Shown: one piece after another, positions 9,508-18,304 of the stretch
Numbering within the stretch: the stretch's first letter is position 1
Layout: every line of letters begins with the position of its first letter
From: Sabulicella glaciei
GTDB taxonomy: Bacteria > Pseudomonadota > Alphaproteobacteria > Acetobacterales > Acetobacteraceae
Direction of reading: 5' to 3'
Length of the DNA stretch: 64,000 bases
Assembly (NCBI RefSeq): GCF_026183895.1
Contig: NZ_JAPFQI010000019.1
Location: 1-64,000 of the forward strand
The notes under the pieces: model-generated
Told to the model about the DNA's origin: nothing
Seen by the model: the letters and a program-made list of their open reading frames with translations, nothing else
The model's database searches: none
Program-made: the position numbers and the translations under genes

Positions 9508-10727
9508 TGGCGCTGCCACGGAAGGATTTCGACCCCCATTCGCGCGGCCCGCTGCATGGGCTGCGGATCGTGGACCTGTCGCGCCTCGTCGCTGGAAACA
9601 CCGCCACGAAGGTAATGGCCGATGCCGGCGCCGAGGTGATCAAGGTCGAGCCGCCGGAGGGCGACACGCTGCGCGCGTGGCGCGTCGAGGGGATCGAGAC
9701 GTCCTGGAAGACGATCTGCCGCAACAAGCTCTCGGTCTGCCTCGACCTGAAGTCGCCCGAGGGCGTCGCCGTGGTGAAACGCCTCGTCGAGGGTGCGGCG
9801 ATGTTCGTCGAATCCTTCCGGCCTGGCGTGCTGGAAGCGATGGGCTTGGCGCCGGATGTGCTGCTGGCGATCAACCCGCGCCTCGTCATCCTGCGCGTCT
9901 CGGGCTGGGGGCAGGACGGACCGTATCGCCACAAGCCAGGCTTCGGCACGCTGGTCGAGGGGTATTCGGGCTTCGCCGCCATCAACGGCTTCGGTGACCG
10001 GGAACCGGTGCTTCCCCCCATGTTCATGGGCGATGCCTATGCCGGGCTGCACGGCGCTGCCGCCGCCATGATCGCCCTTCGCCATGCCGAGGTGACGGGC
10101 GAAGGCCAAGTGGTGGACCTGTCGCTGTTCGAGCCGCTCTTCGCCGTGCTGGAGCCGCAGATGGCGAATTGGCGCCTCACCGGGCGCAAGAAGCCGCGGA
10201 CGGGCTCGCGCTCCACCAACACCGCGCCGCGCAACGTCTACAGGACCGGCGATGGCGGCTGGGTGTGCCTCAGTGCCTCCACCCAGGGCATGACGGAGAA
10301 GCTGTTCCGCGCCATTGGCCGTGCGGACCTCGTCGCCGATCCGCGCTACGCCACCAACCCGCAGCGCGTCCGCAACGCGGGCGAACTGGACACGATCATC
10401 GGCGAATTCGTAGGCCGAATGACCCTGGCCGAATGCTGCGACTTCTTCGACAAGGCGGGCGTCACCATCGGCCCTGTCATGGACACTGAGTTGCTGGAGA
10501 AGGACGGCTACGTTCGCGGGCGCGAGGCGCTGGTGGAAGTCCCGGATGACGAGATGCCGGGCGGCCTGCTGCCCATGACCGGCGCGGTGCCACGCCTGTC
10601 GCGCACGCCCAACATCCTGGCCCGCCCTGCACCGAAGCTGGGCGAGCACAACGAGGCGGTGCTGGCGCCCCTGCTGGGCGAGGCGGAGGTGACGCGACTG
10701 CGCGGGGCGGGCATCCTGCGCGGATGA
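9507..10727 (+). CDS. Family III CoA transferase (CaiB/BaiF type)
   Basis: 406 residues. Family III features run from GLRIVDLSRLVAGNTATKVMADAGAEVIKVEPPEGD through NKLSVCLDLKSPEG, FVESFRPGVLEAMGL and GYSGFAAINGFGDREPVLPP to the C-terminal TPNILARPAPKLGEHNEAVL. The Asp expected to carry the acyl anhydride lies in MFMGDAYAGLHGA. It transfers CoA between carboxylic acids; the likely substrate is whatever the upstream Bug receptor captures. It overlaps the receptor by one base and the amidase by four (ATGA), forming a catabolic operon. Confidence 0.93.
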   Translation: MALPRKDFDPHSRGPLHGLRIVDLSRLVAGNTATKVMADAGAEVIKVEPPEGDTLRAWRVEGIETSWKTICRNKLSVCLDLKSPEGVAVVKRLVEGAAMFVESFRPGVLEAMGLAPDVLLAINPRLVILRVSGWGQDGPYRHKPGFGTLVEGYSGFAAINGFGDREPVLPPMFMGDAYAGLHGAAAAMIALRHAEVTGEGQVVDLSLFEPLFAVLEPQMANWRLTGRKKPRTGSRSTNTAPRNVYRTGDGGWVCLSASTQGMTEKLFRAIGRADLVADPRYATNPQRVRNAGELDTIIGEFVGRMTLAECCDFFDKAGVTIGPVMDTELLEKDGYVRGREALVEVPDDEMPGGLLPMTGAVPRLSRTPNILARPAPKLGEHNEAVLAPLLGEAEVTRLRGAGILRG

Positions 10728-12118
10728 CGCCCACCGATCCCGCCCTGATGTCGGCGGAAGACCTCCTTGCCCTCTATGCCCGCCGCGCCCTGTCCCCCGT
10801 CGAGGCCCTGAAGGCGGTCACCGAGCGGGTGGCGCGGCTCAATCCCTGGGTCAACGCCTTCGCCGCGCTGAACCCGCGCGCCATCCAGCAGGCCGGCGAG
10901 AGCGAGGCGCGCTGGATGGCCGGCCGCCCCATGGGCGCGCTGGATGGCGTGCCCTGCACGGTGAAGGACCTGCTGAACCTCGCGGGCTTCCCGACGCGGC
11001 GGGGCTCGCGCACCACCGACGCCACCCCGGCGACGGAGGACGCGCCGGCGGTAATGGGACTGAAGCGCGAGGGCGCGGTGATCCTGGGCAAGACCACCAC
11101 CACCGAGTTCGGCTGGAAGACGCCGGGCGACTGCCCGCTGCACGGCATCACACGCAATCCCTGGAACCGGGAGCGGACGCCGGGCGGCTCCTCCTCCGGA
11201 GCGGGAGCCGCGGCGGCGGCCAGCTTCGGGCCGCTGCATATCGGCACGGATGCGGGCGGCTCCATCCGCATCCCCGCGGCCTATTGCGGCGTGGTGGGGG
11301 TGAAGCCTTCCTTCGGGCGGGTGCCGCAATGGCCGCTCGGCGCATTCGCCAATGTCGCCGCCGCGGGGCCGATGGCGCGCACCGTGCGCGATTCGGCGCT
11401 GATGCTGAACGCCATGGCGCGGCACGACCTGCGCGACCCCTTCTGCTTGCCCGACGACGCGCGTGACTGGCGCGACGGCATCGAGGCGGGCGTGTCCGGA
11501 CTCCGGGTCGCCCTCGTGCGGCGCAAGGGCTTCGACGCGCCGCTCGATCAGGAAGGGACGGACGCGCTCGACGGCGCCGCCCGCGCCCTGGAGTCGATGG
11601 GCGCGATCGTCGAGGAGGCGGAGCCGAACCTGCCGGATATCCGCGCCGTGTTCGGGCGGGTCTGGGGCGTCGCCCTCGCGCGGCTGGTCGCCACCGTGCC
11701 CGCCGAGAAGCACGCCCTGCTCGACCCCGGCATCCTGGAGGTGGCGGAGCGCGAGTCGCGCATGTCGGCGGTGGATTTCCTGGGCGCCGACGCGCTGCGC
11801 ATCGAGGCGGCGCACGCGATGGCGCGGTTCCACCAGCGATTCGACCTCATCCTCAGCCCCGGCACCCCGACCGCCGCCTTCGGCGCGGACCAGCCCACCC
11901 TGCAGCCGCACATGGCGCTGTGGCGCGACTGGGCGCCCTGGACCTTCCTGTTCAACCTGAGCCGCCAGCCGGCCATCTCCGTCCCAGTGGGGCTGGATTC
12001 CGAGGGGATGCCGCGCGCAGTCCAGGTTGCGGCGGCGCTCTACCGCGATGACCTCGCCTTTCGCGGGGCTCGGGCGCTGGAACTCGCCGTCCGTCATCCC
12101 GCCGCCCCGGACTTGTAA
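10724..12118 (+). CDS. Amidase (amidase signature family)
   Basis: 464 residues with the Ser-cisSer-Lys triad of amidase-signature enzymes: K81 in CTVKDLLN, cis-Ser around 157 in RTPGGSSSGAGAA, and nucleophile S180 in TDAGGSIRIPA. A GVKPSFGRVP segment follows. It hydrolyses a carboxamide; it is not GatA, since no GatB or GatC adjoins and the context is catabolic. The start overlaps the CoA transferase stop. Probably cytoplasmic. Confidence 0.92.
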   Translation: MTPTDPALMSAEDLLALYARRALSPVEALKAVTERVARLNPWVNAFAALNPRAIQQAGESEARWMAGRPMGALDGVPCTVKDLLNLAGFPTRRGSRTTDATPATEDAPAVMGLKREGAVILGKTTTTEFGWKTPGDCPLHGITRNPWNRERTPGGSSSGAGAAAAASFGPLHIGTDAGGSIRIPAAYCGVVGVKPSFGRVPQWPLGAFANVAAAGPMARTVRDSALMLNAMARHDLRDPFCLPDDARDWRDGIEAGVSGLRVALVRRKGFDAPLDQEGTDALDGAARALESMGAIVEEAEPNLPDIRAVFGRVWGVALARLVATVPAEKHALLDPGILEVAERESRMSAVDFLGADALRIEAAHAMARFHQRFDLILSPGTPTAAFGADQPTLQPHMALWRDWAPWTFLFNLSRQPAISVPVGLDSEGMPRAVQVAAALYRDDLAFRGARALELAVRHPAAPDL

Positions 12119-12168
12119 CCAGACCGCAACCATGCTTCACGCCCCGCCCAGCGGGATGGAGAAGCTGG

Positions 12169-13011
12169 ATGCGGCTGGTCACCTTCGATGACGGCAAGGG
12201 CGCGCGCCTCGGCGCGCTGACGGCATCGGGGATTCGCGACCTCGGCCCCCGGACCATGATGGACGCCATCGCCGACACCTCTGGCCTGCTCGCCGCCTGC
12301 GAGAAAGCCTCGGTGGTGACGGAGGCGAAGCTGCTGGCGCCCCTGCCGCGCACGCCGAAGAACATCTTCTGCGTCGGCAAGAACTACCACGAGCACGCGA
12401 AGGAATTCGCCGGCTCCGGCTTCGACGGCGGCGCCAAGGACGTGGTGCCCCCCTTCCCCGTGGTGTTCTCCAAGCCCCACACCTCCGTCATCGCCCATGG
12501 CGAGCCGATCCTCTCTGCCTTGGACCCCACCGGTGGCCTCGACTACGAAGGCGAGCTGGCGGTGGTCATCGGGGTGGGCGGGCGCGGCATCCGCAAGGCG
12601 GACGCGCTGTCCCATGTCTTCGGCTACACCATCGTCAACGACGTGACGGCGCGCCACCTGCAGAAGCGCCACAGCCAGTGGATCCTCGGCAAGGGGCTGG
12701 ACAGCTTCTGCCCGATGGGTCCGGCCATCCTCACCGCGGATGCGGTGCCCGACCCGGCGGAGCTGACGCTCACCACCTGGGTGAACGGACAGCGGCGGCA
12801 GCATGCCCCGGTGCGCGACCTGATCTTCGACATCCCAACGCTGATCGAGGCCATCAGCGCCGGTATCACGCTGGAGCCGGGCGACGTGATCGCCACCGGC
12901 ACCCCGGCGGGCGTGGGCATCGGCTTCGACCCGCCGGTCTTCCTCCAGCCCGGCGACGTGGTGCGCATCGAGGTGCCGGGAATCGGCGTCCTCGAGAACC
13001 CGGTCGCCTGA
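12169..13011 (+). CDS. Fumarylacetoacetate hydrolase family protein
   Basis: 280 residues with the FAH fold: NIFCVGKNYHEHAKEF near the start of the catalytic domain, metal-binding acidic residues in LDYEGELAVVIG and YTIVNDVTARHLQ, KGLDSFCPMGP, and GDVIATGTPAGVG. Members are hydrolases, decarboxylases or isomerases of 2-oxo or diketo acids (for example 2-oxo-hept-3-ene-dioate metabolism). The ATG has GGATGGAGAAG upstream. Fifty bases after the amidase and probably co-transcribed, consistent with ring- or side-chain catabolism. Confidence 0.9.
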   Translation: MRLVTFDDGKGARLGALTASGIRDLGPRTMMDAIADTSGLLAACEKASVVTEAKLLAPLPRTPKNIFCVGKNYHEHAKEFAGSGFDGGAKDVVPPFPVVFSKPHTSVIAHGEPILSALDPTGGLDYEGELAVVIGVGGRGIRKADALSHVFGYTIVNDVTARHLQKRHSQWILGKGLDSFCPMGPAILTADAVPDPAELTLTTWVNGQRRQHAPVRDLIFDIPTLIEAISAGITLEPGDVIATGTPAGVGIGFDPPVFLQPGDVVRIEVPGIGVLENPVA

Positions 13012-13040
13012 CCAGCAGAGCTCCGTCAGGGAGGAAGAGA

Positions 13041-13193
13041 ATGCTCCGCATGCCGCTCGCCCACGCCGCCCGGCGCCGCCTGCTTACCCTGCCCGCGCCG
13101 CCGCGCCCGGACGCCTCGGCGCAGCAGCGCCAAGCCGCCCCGGCGAAGCCCGCCGAGGCGCCGCGCAAGACCGGCACCAGCCCGCGCGGCTGA
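13041..13193 (+). CDS. Small Ala/Pro/Arg-rich protein (hypothetical)
   Basis: A 50-codon frame, MLRMPLAHAARRRLLTLPAP onward, preceded by an excellent GGGAGGAAGAG six bases from the ATG, 29 bases after the FAH-family gene. The composition is basic at the N-terminus, then Ala/Pro/Gln rich. There is no recognisable domain. Supported only by the ribosome binding site and position; a small exported or leader-like peptide is possible. Confidence 0.35.
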   Translation: MLRMPLAHAARRRLLTLPAPPRPDASAQQRQAAPAKPAEAPRKTGTSPRG

Positions 13194-13388
13194 CAGCGGG
13201 GGCCACTGCTTCCCTTGCCGGATGCGGGCGGGCATCCTGCTCGTCACGAAGCTGGAGGGAACGAGGTTGGACCGAGGCGCGACGCAGCGACGCGCGCCGG
13301 TGTCTGCCCCCTGCCCCCTCCACGCCGCATCCTGGACGCGTCGCCGCCTGATCGCGGCCGCGTGCCGCATTCGGAGGGACGATCGACC

Positions 13389-14363
13389 ATGGCCCTGATG
13401 AACCGCCGCGCCGTCCTGGCCGGCGCCGCCGCGCTTCCCACTGGCGGCGCGCTGGCGCAGGACTTCCCCACCCGCACCGTCACCATGGTGGTGGGCTTCC
13501 CGCCCGGCGGGCAGGCGGACCTCGCGGCACGGCCCGTCGCCGCGGCCATGGAGCGGAACCTGCGACAGCCCGTCGTGGTGCAGAACCGTCCCGGCGCCGC
13601 GGGCGGGCTGGGCAGCGCCTTCGTGGCCCGCGCGCCCGCCGACGGGCACACGCTGCTGATGGCGCTCTCCTCCCTCGCGGTGATCCCGGAGGCGGAACGC
13701 CTCTTCGGCCGTCCGGCCCCCTATGAGGTGAGCCAGTTCGCGCCGATCGGCCTGGTGAACGCCGACCCGACCATGCTCGCCGTTCCGGCCTCCGCGCCCT
13801 GGCGCACGCTGGAGGAGTTCGTCGAGGCGGCGAAGGCGCGGCCCGGCGACATCCCCTACGGCTCCTCCGGTCCCTACGGCACGCTGCACGTCGCCATGGA
13901 GATGTTCTGTGCCTCCGCCGGCATCCGCCTGCTGCACGTGCCCTTCCAAGGCGCGGGCCCGGCGATCACCGCGCTTCTCTCGGGCAACATCCAGGCGCTC
14001 GCCAGCGCGCCGGGCACGCTGACCCAGCACGTGCAGGGCGGACGGGTGCGCGTCCTGGCCTGCTGGGGCGCCCAGCGCGCTCCTGCCTTCCCGGACGTGC
14101 CGACCTTCATGGAGCGCGGCTTCCGCGACGTGGAGTTCTACATCTGGGCCGGGCTGCTCGCCCCTGTCGCAACCCCCACTCCCATTCAGGCGCGGCTGCG
14201 CGAGGCCTTTCGCGCTGCCATGCAGGATCCGGAGGCGCTGCGCGCCTTCGAGGCCGCAGGCAGCCCGCCGCGCTACATGGATGCGCCGGATTTCGCCCGC
14301 TTCCTGGCGGAGGACAGCGCTCGCCTCGTGCGCGCGGTGCAGCGCATCGGGCGGGTGGAGTAG
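13389..14363 (+). CDS. Bug-family tripartite tricarboxylate transporter receptor
   Basis: 324 residues. A Tat-like N-terminus (MALMNRRAVLAGAAALPTGG) is followed by the Bug core: RTVTMVVGFPPGGQADLAARPVAAAM, VVVQNRPGAAGGLGSAFVARAPADGHTL, YGSSGPYGTLHVAMEMF and HVPFQGAGPAITALLSGNIQ. Periplasmic receptor for an unknown small organic anion. GGAGGG lies about 13 bases before the ATG. Second receptor in the catabolic block; its ligand-binding regions differ clearly from the gene at 8551. Confidence 0.92.
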   Translation: MALMNRRAVLAGAAALPTGGALAQDFPTRTVTMVVGFPPGGQADLAARPVAAAMERNLRQPVVVQNRPGAAGGLGSAFVARAPADGHTLLMALSSLAVIPEAERLFGRPAPYEVSQFAPIGLVNADPTMLAVPASAPWRTLEEFVEAAKARPGDIPYGSSGPYGTLHVAMEMFCASAGIRLLHVPFQGAGPAITALLSGNIQALASAPGTLTQHVQGGRVRVLACWGAQRAPAFPDVPTFMERGFRDVEFYIWAGLLAPVATPTPIQARLREAFRAAMQDPEALRAFEAAGSPPRYMDAPDFARFLAEDSARLVRAVQRIGRVE

Positions 14364-14370
14364 CCGCGCC

Positions 14371-15096
14371 TCAGCGCAGGTTGAGGATTCGCGGCGCCCG
14401 GAAGATCGGGCCGCCTTGCGCCTGCCGCTCCAGCGGCTCGATCACCATCCATTGCCGGCCACGGGCCAGGGGCGTGGTGCCGTTGCGCACCGTCTCACGC
14501 CCGGCCGGCGCGCGGACGGCGAGGATGGCTTCGGGCTCGGGCCCGCCCGAGCCGCCCTGGCGATGATCCCAGAAGCGCACCGCGCCGGTGTCGAGGTGCA
14601 TCCAGCCACCATAGGCGCCCACCCCCCCCCCGCGCATCGCCACCGCCTTTTCGATCGCGGTCCCAAGGCGGTTCGCCGGCAGCCATAAGTCGAGGGCGCG
14701 GGCCGAGAGGTGCTGGCTGCCGGGCACCCCGCCCACCGCTGCGTTGGTGCGCGGGCTGCGATAGCCGGACAGGACGGAGAACTGGTTCACCCGCGCCTCG
14801 CGCCCCAGGCGCCACAGCAGGTCGAGCACGGCGGGATCGAACTGCTTCACCTCGCCGGTGCGCCAGTCGCGCATCACCTCCGAGAATTCCTCGATCGCCT
14901 TCTGGTCATGGCCCGACTCGTTGCGATACGGGCCACGGAACCATGCCCCGGTATGGGTGAACTGCACGGCCAGCCGCCGCACCTCGCGCGAAGCGGTGGG
15001 GCGTCGCGACTGGGCGGCAGCTTGGTTGGAGAGCAGGAGCGGGGCAGCGCCAGTCAAGCCTGCCAAGATGGCACGTCGTCCGAACAAAAGTTCCAC
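14371..15096 (-). CDS. DUF882/YcbK-type M15-like murein peptidase
   Basis: 241 residues. A Tat-like signal (FGRRAILAGLTGAAPLLL) leads to a peptidase M15 superfamily domain: SGYRSPRTNAAV, then SQHLSARALDLWLP with candidate zinc ligands His and Asp, and GWMHLDTGAVRFW giving the third His. Relatives such as YcbK/MepK cut peptidoglycan cross-links in the periplasm. An extra C-terminal part follows the catalytic domain. Convergent with the Bug receptor gene, whose stop lies eight bases away. Confidence 0.87.
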   Translation of the reverse strand: MELLFGRRAILAGLTGAAPLLLSNQAAAQSRRPTASREVRRLAVQFTHTGAWFRGPYRNESGHDQKAIEEFSEVMRDWRTGEVKQFDPAVLDLLWRLGREARVNQFSVLSGYRSPRTNAAVGGVPGSQHLSARALDLWLPANRLGTAIEKAVAMRGGGVGAYGGWMHLDTGAVRFWDHRQGGSGGPEPEAILAVRAPAGRETVRNGTTPLARGRQWMVIEPLERQAQGGPIFRAPRILNLR

Positions 15097-15310
15097 TCCC
15101 TCCCGAACATGGCGCGGGGCCGAGATGCGAGGGCTCTGTATCGTCGAAGCGAAGCCAAGTCATCATGCAACGGATTGGAAGGTTGGCAACCCGGCGTTAC
15201 TTTCGGCGGCCGCGCCTGATCCTTCCACGCATTGGGCGAGCGGGCCGGATGGCGCAGGGCTCGCGATCCGCCTAGGCTCGACGGCCCAAGGGCGAAGGAA
15301 ACCGGGACGC

Positions 15311-16492
15311 ATGAACACCGAATCGGCCGAGGCCAAGATCACCGCATGGCTCGCCACCCAGCAGGACGCGATGCTGCGCGTTCTGGAAGCGATGGTGAAC
15401 ACGGATGGCGGCTCCTACGACAAGGCGGGGGTGGACGCGGTCGGCGCCCAGATCCGCGCCTTCTGCGAGGAGCATGGGCTGAAGGTCGAGACGGTGCGCG
15501 GCGAGCGCTACGGCGACTGCCTGCGCGCCATCCTGCCGCATGAGGGTCCGGCCAAGGCGCGCGGCAACCAAGCGCAGAACATCGTCCTCATGGGCCATCG
15601 CGACACTGTCTTCCCGAAGGGCGAGCCGCAGCGCCGACCCTTCACCGTCCAGGACGGCAAGGCCTTCGGCCCCGGCGTCGCCGACATGAAGGCGGGGCTG
15701 GTGATGAACATGTTCGTGCTCGCGGCCTTCGCGAAGTGCGGCGGCGCCCCCGGCCCGCTGGTCGGGCTGTTCACCGGCGACGAGGAGATTGGCTCCCCCG
15801 AAGGCCGCGCGGTGATCGAGGAGGAGGCGCGCGGGGCCCGCGTGGTCCTCAACTCGGAGCCGGGACGGCCCGGGAATGGCGTCGTGACGGGTCGCAAGGG
15901 CGGCGTGTTCATGGTCTTCGACATCGAGGGCAAGGCCGCGCATTCGGGCGGCAATTTCGAGGCCGGCATCTCCGCCATCGGCGAGCTGGCACACAAGATC
16001 ACCGCCATCCACGCCCTGACCGACCTCGGCCGCGGCATCACGCTCAATGTCGGCCTCGTCGCCGGCGGGCAGAGCGTCAACACCGTGGCGCCGCACGCCC
16101 AGGGCCAGATCGACCTGCGCTACGTGAACCCCGAGGACCGGGACGAGGTGATGGCGAAGATCGAGGCGATCATCGCCCGCGCCCATGTCCCGGGCACCAA
16201 GGCACGCCTCGCGATCAAGGGCGAGTTCCGTCCGCTGACCCAGGACGCGGCGGCGGCGCGGCTCTTCGACCTGTACCGCTCGGTCAGCGAGGCGCCGGTG
16301 GAGGGCGTGTTCTCCGGCGGCTGCGCCGATTCCGGCTTCACCGCCGACATGGGCGCGCCCACGATCTGTGCCGTCGGCCCGGTGGGCGGCAACGCGCACA
16401 GCCCCGAGGAATGGCTCGACGTCTCGACCCTGGTGCCGCGCGCCCAGGCCGCGGCGCGCGCGATCCTGCGCCTGGAGGAAGCCGGGCTGTGA
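15311..16492 (+). CDS. M20-family metallopeptidase (carboxypeptidase G2-like)
   Basis: 393 residues from ATG 15311. M20 hallmarks: LMGHRDTVFPKGEP (metal His and Asp), GPGVADMKAGLVM (bridging Asp), FTGDEEIGSPEGR (catalytic Glu pair), AHSGGNFEAGISA in the lid domain, and a C-terminal AHSPEEWLD His. It is likely to cleave C-terminal glutamate or a similar N-acyl amino acid. A longer frame reaches 14858 but overlaps the divergent DUF882 gene. Thirty-two bases upstream of the N-formylglutamate amidohydrolase gene. Confidence 0.9.
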   Translation: MNTESAEAKITAWLATQQDAMLRVLEAMVNTDGGSYDKAGVDAVGAQIRAFCEEHGLKVETVRGERYGDCLRAILPHEGPAKARGNQAQNIVLMGHRDTVFPKGEPQRRPFTVQDGKAFGPGVADMKAGLVMNMFVLAAFAKCGGAPGPLVGLFTGDEEIGSPEGRAVIEEEARGARVVLNSEPGRPGNGVVTGRKGGVFMVFDIEGKAAHSGGNFEAGISAIGELAHKITAIHALTDLGRGITLNVGLVAGGQSVNTVAPHAQGQIDLRYVNPEDRDEVMAKIEAIIARAHVPGTKARLAIKGEFRPLTQDAAAARLFDLYRSVSEAPVEGVFSGGCADSGFTADMGAPTICAVGPVGGNAHSPEEWLDVSTLVPRAQAAARAILRLEEAGL

Positions 16493-16524
16493 CGCGGCGC
16501 TGAGCCGAGCGTATAGGAGGGGCG

Positions 16525-17394
16525 ATGGATCTGCCGCCCACCGGCACGGAACTGGCCCCGCCTCCTTTCACCCTGATGCGCCCGGCGCGTCAGGAAGCCC
16601 CGGTCGTGCTCGTTTCCGCGCATTCCGGGCGCCGTTATCCGGTTGAGTTCCTCCAAGCGGCTCGCCTCGACCCCCTTGCCCTGCGCAAGAGCGAGGACGC
16701 CTTCGTGGAGGAACTCCTCGCTGCCGCGCCGGAGCTCGGCCTGCCGCTGCTGGCGGCGGAGTTCCCGCGCGCCTTCTGCGACGCGAACCGGGAGCCCTGG
16801 GAACTCGACCCCGGCATGTTCGACACGCCGCTGCCGCATTGGGTGAATAGCGCCAGCCCGCGCGTTGGTGCCGGCCTCGGCACCATCGCGCGCATCGTCG
16901 CCTCGGGCGAGCCGATCTACCGGCGCCGCCTTTCCTTCGAGGAGGCGGAGCGGCGCGTGCGCGGTTGCTGGGAACCGTTCCACGCCGCCCTGCTTGCGCT
17001 GATCGGCGAAACGCAGTCCCGCTTCGGCTCCTGCCTCGTGCTCGACTGCCACTCCATGCCGAGCCAGGCCCTGCCCGGTACCCCCGCGCCGGAGATCGTG
17101 CTGGGCGACGCGCACGGCACCGCCGCCAACCCGCGCGCCGTGCGCCATGTCGAGACCTCGCTACAGCGCCTGGGGTTCCGGGTGCGGCGCAACGATCCCT
17201 ATGCCGGCGGCTACATCACCCGCCGCTATGGCCGCCCGCGCGAGGCGGTCCACGTGGTGCAGATCGAACTCGCGCGCTCCCTCTACATGGACGAGTCTCG
17301 GATCGAGCGAGGCCAGGGCTTTGCCGCCATGCAGGCACGCCTGACCGGCTTCCTCGGCGAAATGGCAGAGACCGACTGGACCATGCTGGGCTAA
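16525..17394 (+). CDS. N-formylglutamate amidohydrolase family protein
   Basis: 289 residues: VVLVSAHSGRRYPVEFL at the N-terminus, RKSEDAFVEELL, DANREPWELDPGMFD, VLDCHSMPS, GDAHGTAANPRAV and NDPYAGGYITRRYGRP, all typical of N-formylglutamate deformylases. In histidine use such enzymes release formate and glutamate. No hut genes are present; the preceding M20 peptidase suggests a broader N-acyl-glutamate role. AGGAGG lies seven bases before the ATG. Probably co-transcribed with the M20 gene. Confidence 0.9.
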   Translation: MDLPPTGTELAPPPFTLMRPARQEAPVVLVSAHSGRRYPVEFLQAARLDPLALRKSEDAFVEELLAAAPELGLPLLAAEFPRAFCDANREPWELDPGMFDTPLPHWVNSASPRVGAGLGTIARIVASGEPIYRRRLSFEEAERRVRGCWEPFHAALLALIGETQSRFGSCLVLDCHSMPSQALPGTPAPEIVLGDAHGTAANPRAVRHVETSLQRLGFRVRRNDPYAGGYITRRYGRPREAVHVVQIELARSLYMDESRIERGQGFAAMQARLTGFLGEMAETDWTMLG

Positions 17395-17412
17395 CGCCGG
17401 AGCCCTCGGTGC

Positions 17413-18114
17413 TCAGGCCCGGCCGAGCCACTCCCTGAGGGCGGCGCCCGCCGCCTCGGGATCCTCCATGGTCGGCAGGTGGCCGCAGCCGGCGAAGCGG
17501 CGCAGCACGGCGTTCGGGATTGCCGCCGCCATTTCCTCCGCCAGTTCGGGCGGGGTCAGTACGTCCGCCTCTCCCACCCCGACCAGCGCTGAGACGGCAA
17601 TGCTCGGAAGGAGAGGGCGGGAATCGGCCCGCCCCATGATGGCACGCTGCTGGCGCAGAAATGCCTCGGCGCCGACGCGCGCCGCCATCTCCTTCACCTC
17701 CTCGGCCAGGGGAGTGTCGAGGCGCGAGCGATGCAGAAGTTGCGGCAGGAGGCGCGGCGTGACGCCACGGAACTGGCCACGCTGCGACAGGGCGATGAGG
17801 TCGAGGCGCTTGCGTCTCGCCTCCTCCGAGTCCGGCCGGGCCGAGGTGTCCAGCAAAGCGAGGGCGGCGACGCGCGGGCCGGCCTGGCGCATCACCTCCA
17901 ACGCGACATAGCCGCCCATCGACAGCCCGGCGACGGCGAACCGATCCGCGCCTTCCATCAGCGCGAGGGCGCGCTGCGCCATCCCCGCCATCGTCTCGTC
18001 CAGCGTCAGGTCTGCCACGACCGGCGCAGCGACACCTTCGACGGCGCCCAGGCAGTCGCGCCACAGCCGTGCGTCGCACAGCAGCCCAGGGAGGAGAAGA
18101 AGCGGAATGGCCAT
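17413..18114 (-). CDS. Alpha/beta-fold hydrolase
   Basis: 233 residues. LLLLPGLLCDARLW carries the oxyanion-hole region, AVAGLSMGGYVALEV the nucleophile Ser elbow, and FAGCGHLPTMEDPEAAG the catalytic His. Substrate unknown; similar proteins are annotated as esterases. No signal peptide. Convergent with the N-formylglutamate amidohydrolase gene. Confidence 0.88.
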   Translation of the reverse strand: MAIPLLLLPGLLCDARLWRDCLGAVEGVAAPVVADLTLDETMAGMAQRALALMEGADRFAVAGLSMGGYVALEVMRQAGPRVAALALLDTSARPDSEEARRKRLDLIALSQRGQFRGVTPRLLPQLLHRSRLDTPLAEEVKEMAARVGAEAFLRQQRAIMGRADSRPLLPSIAVSALVGVGEADVLTPPELAEEMAAAIPNAVLRRFAGCGHLPTMEDPEAAGAALREWLGRA

Positions 18115-18304
18115 CCCCCGGGCATAGATGGCCTGCGAGAACCCCGCAAATCCCCCGGGAGTGCTTGCTTTTCCGGCCGCGCGGGCGCATATGCGCGGTG
18201 TTCGCAGACGAGGGCGGCCTGACCGCCCGCTCGGCCGCGCGCCTTTTCCCTGGGCTCACCCCCGGCTGGCGACGCGGCCTCGCAAGGCGCTAGGAAGCCC
18301 AGAC

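Noticed and set aside
10724-12118. GatA subunit of the tRNA-dependent amidotransferase
   Set aside because: No gatB or gatC nearby, and the gene is embedded in a catabolic operon.
18128-18304. N-terminal extension of the DEAD-box helicase from ATG 18128
   Set aside because: The extra residues have no similarity to helicases and overlap the upstream region of the divergent hydrolase; TTG 18305 has a good ribosome binding site.
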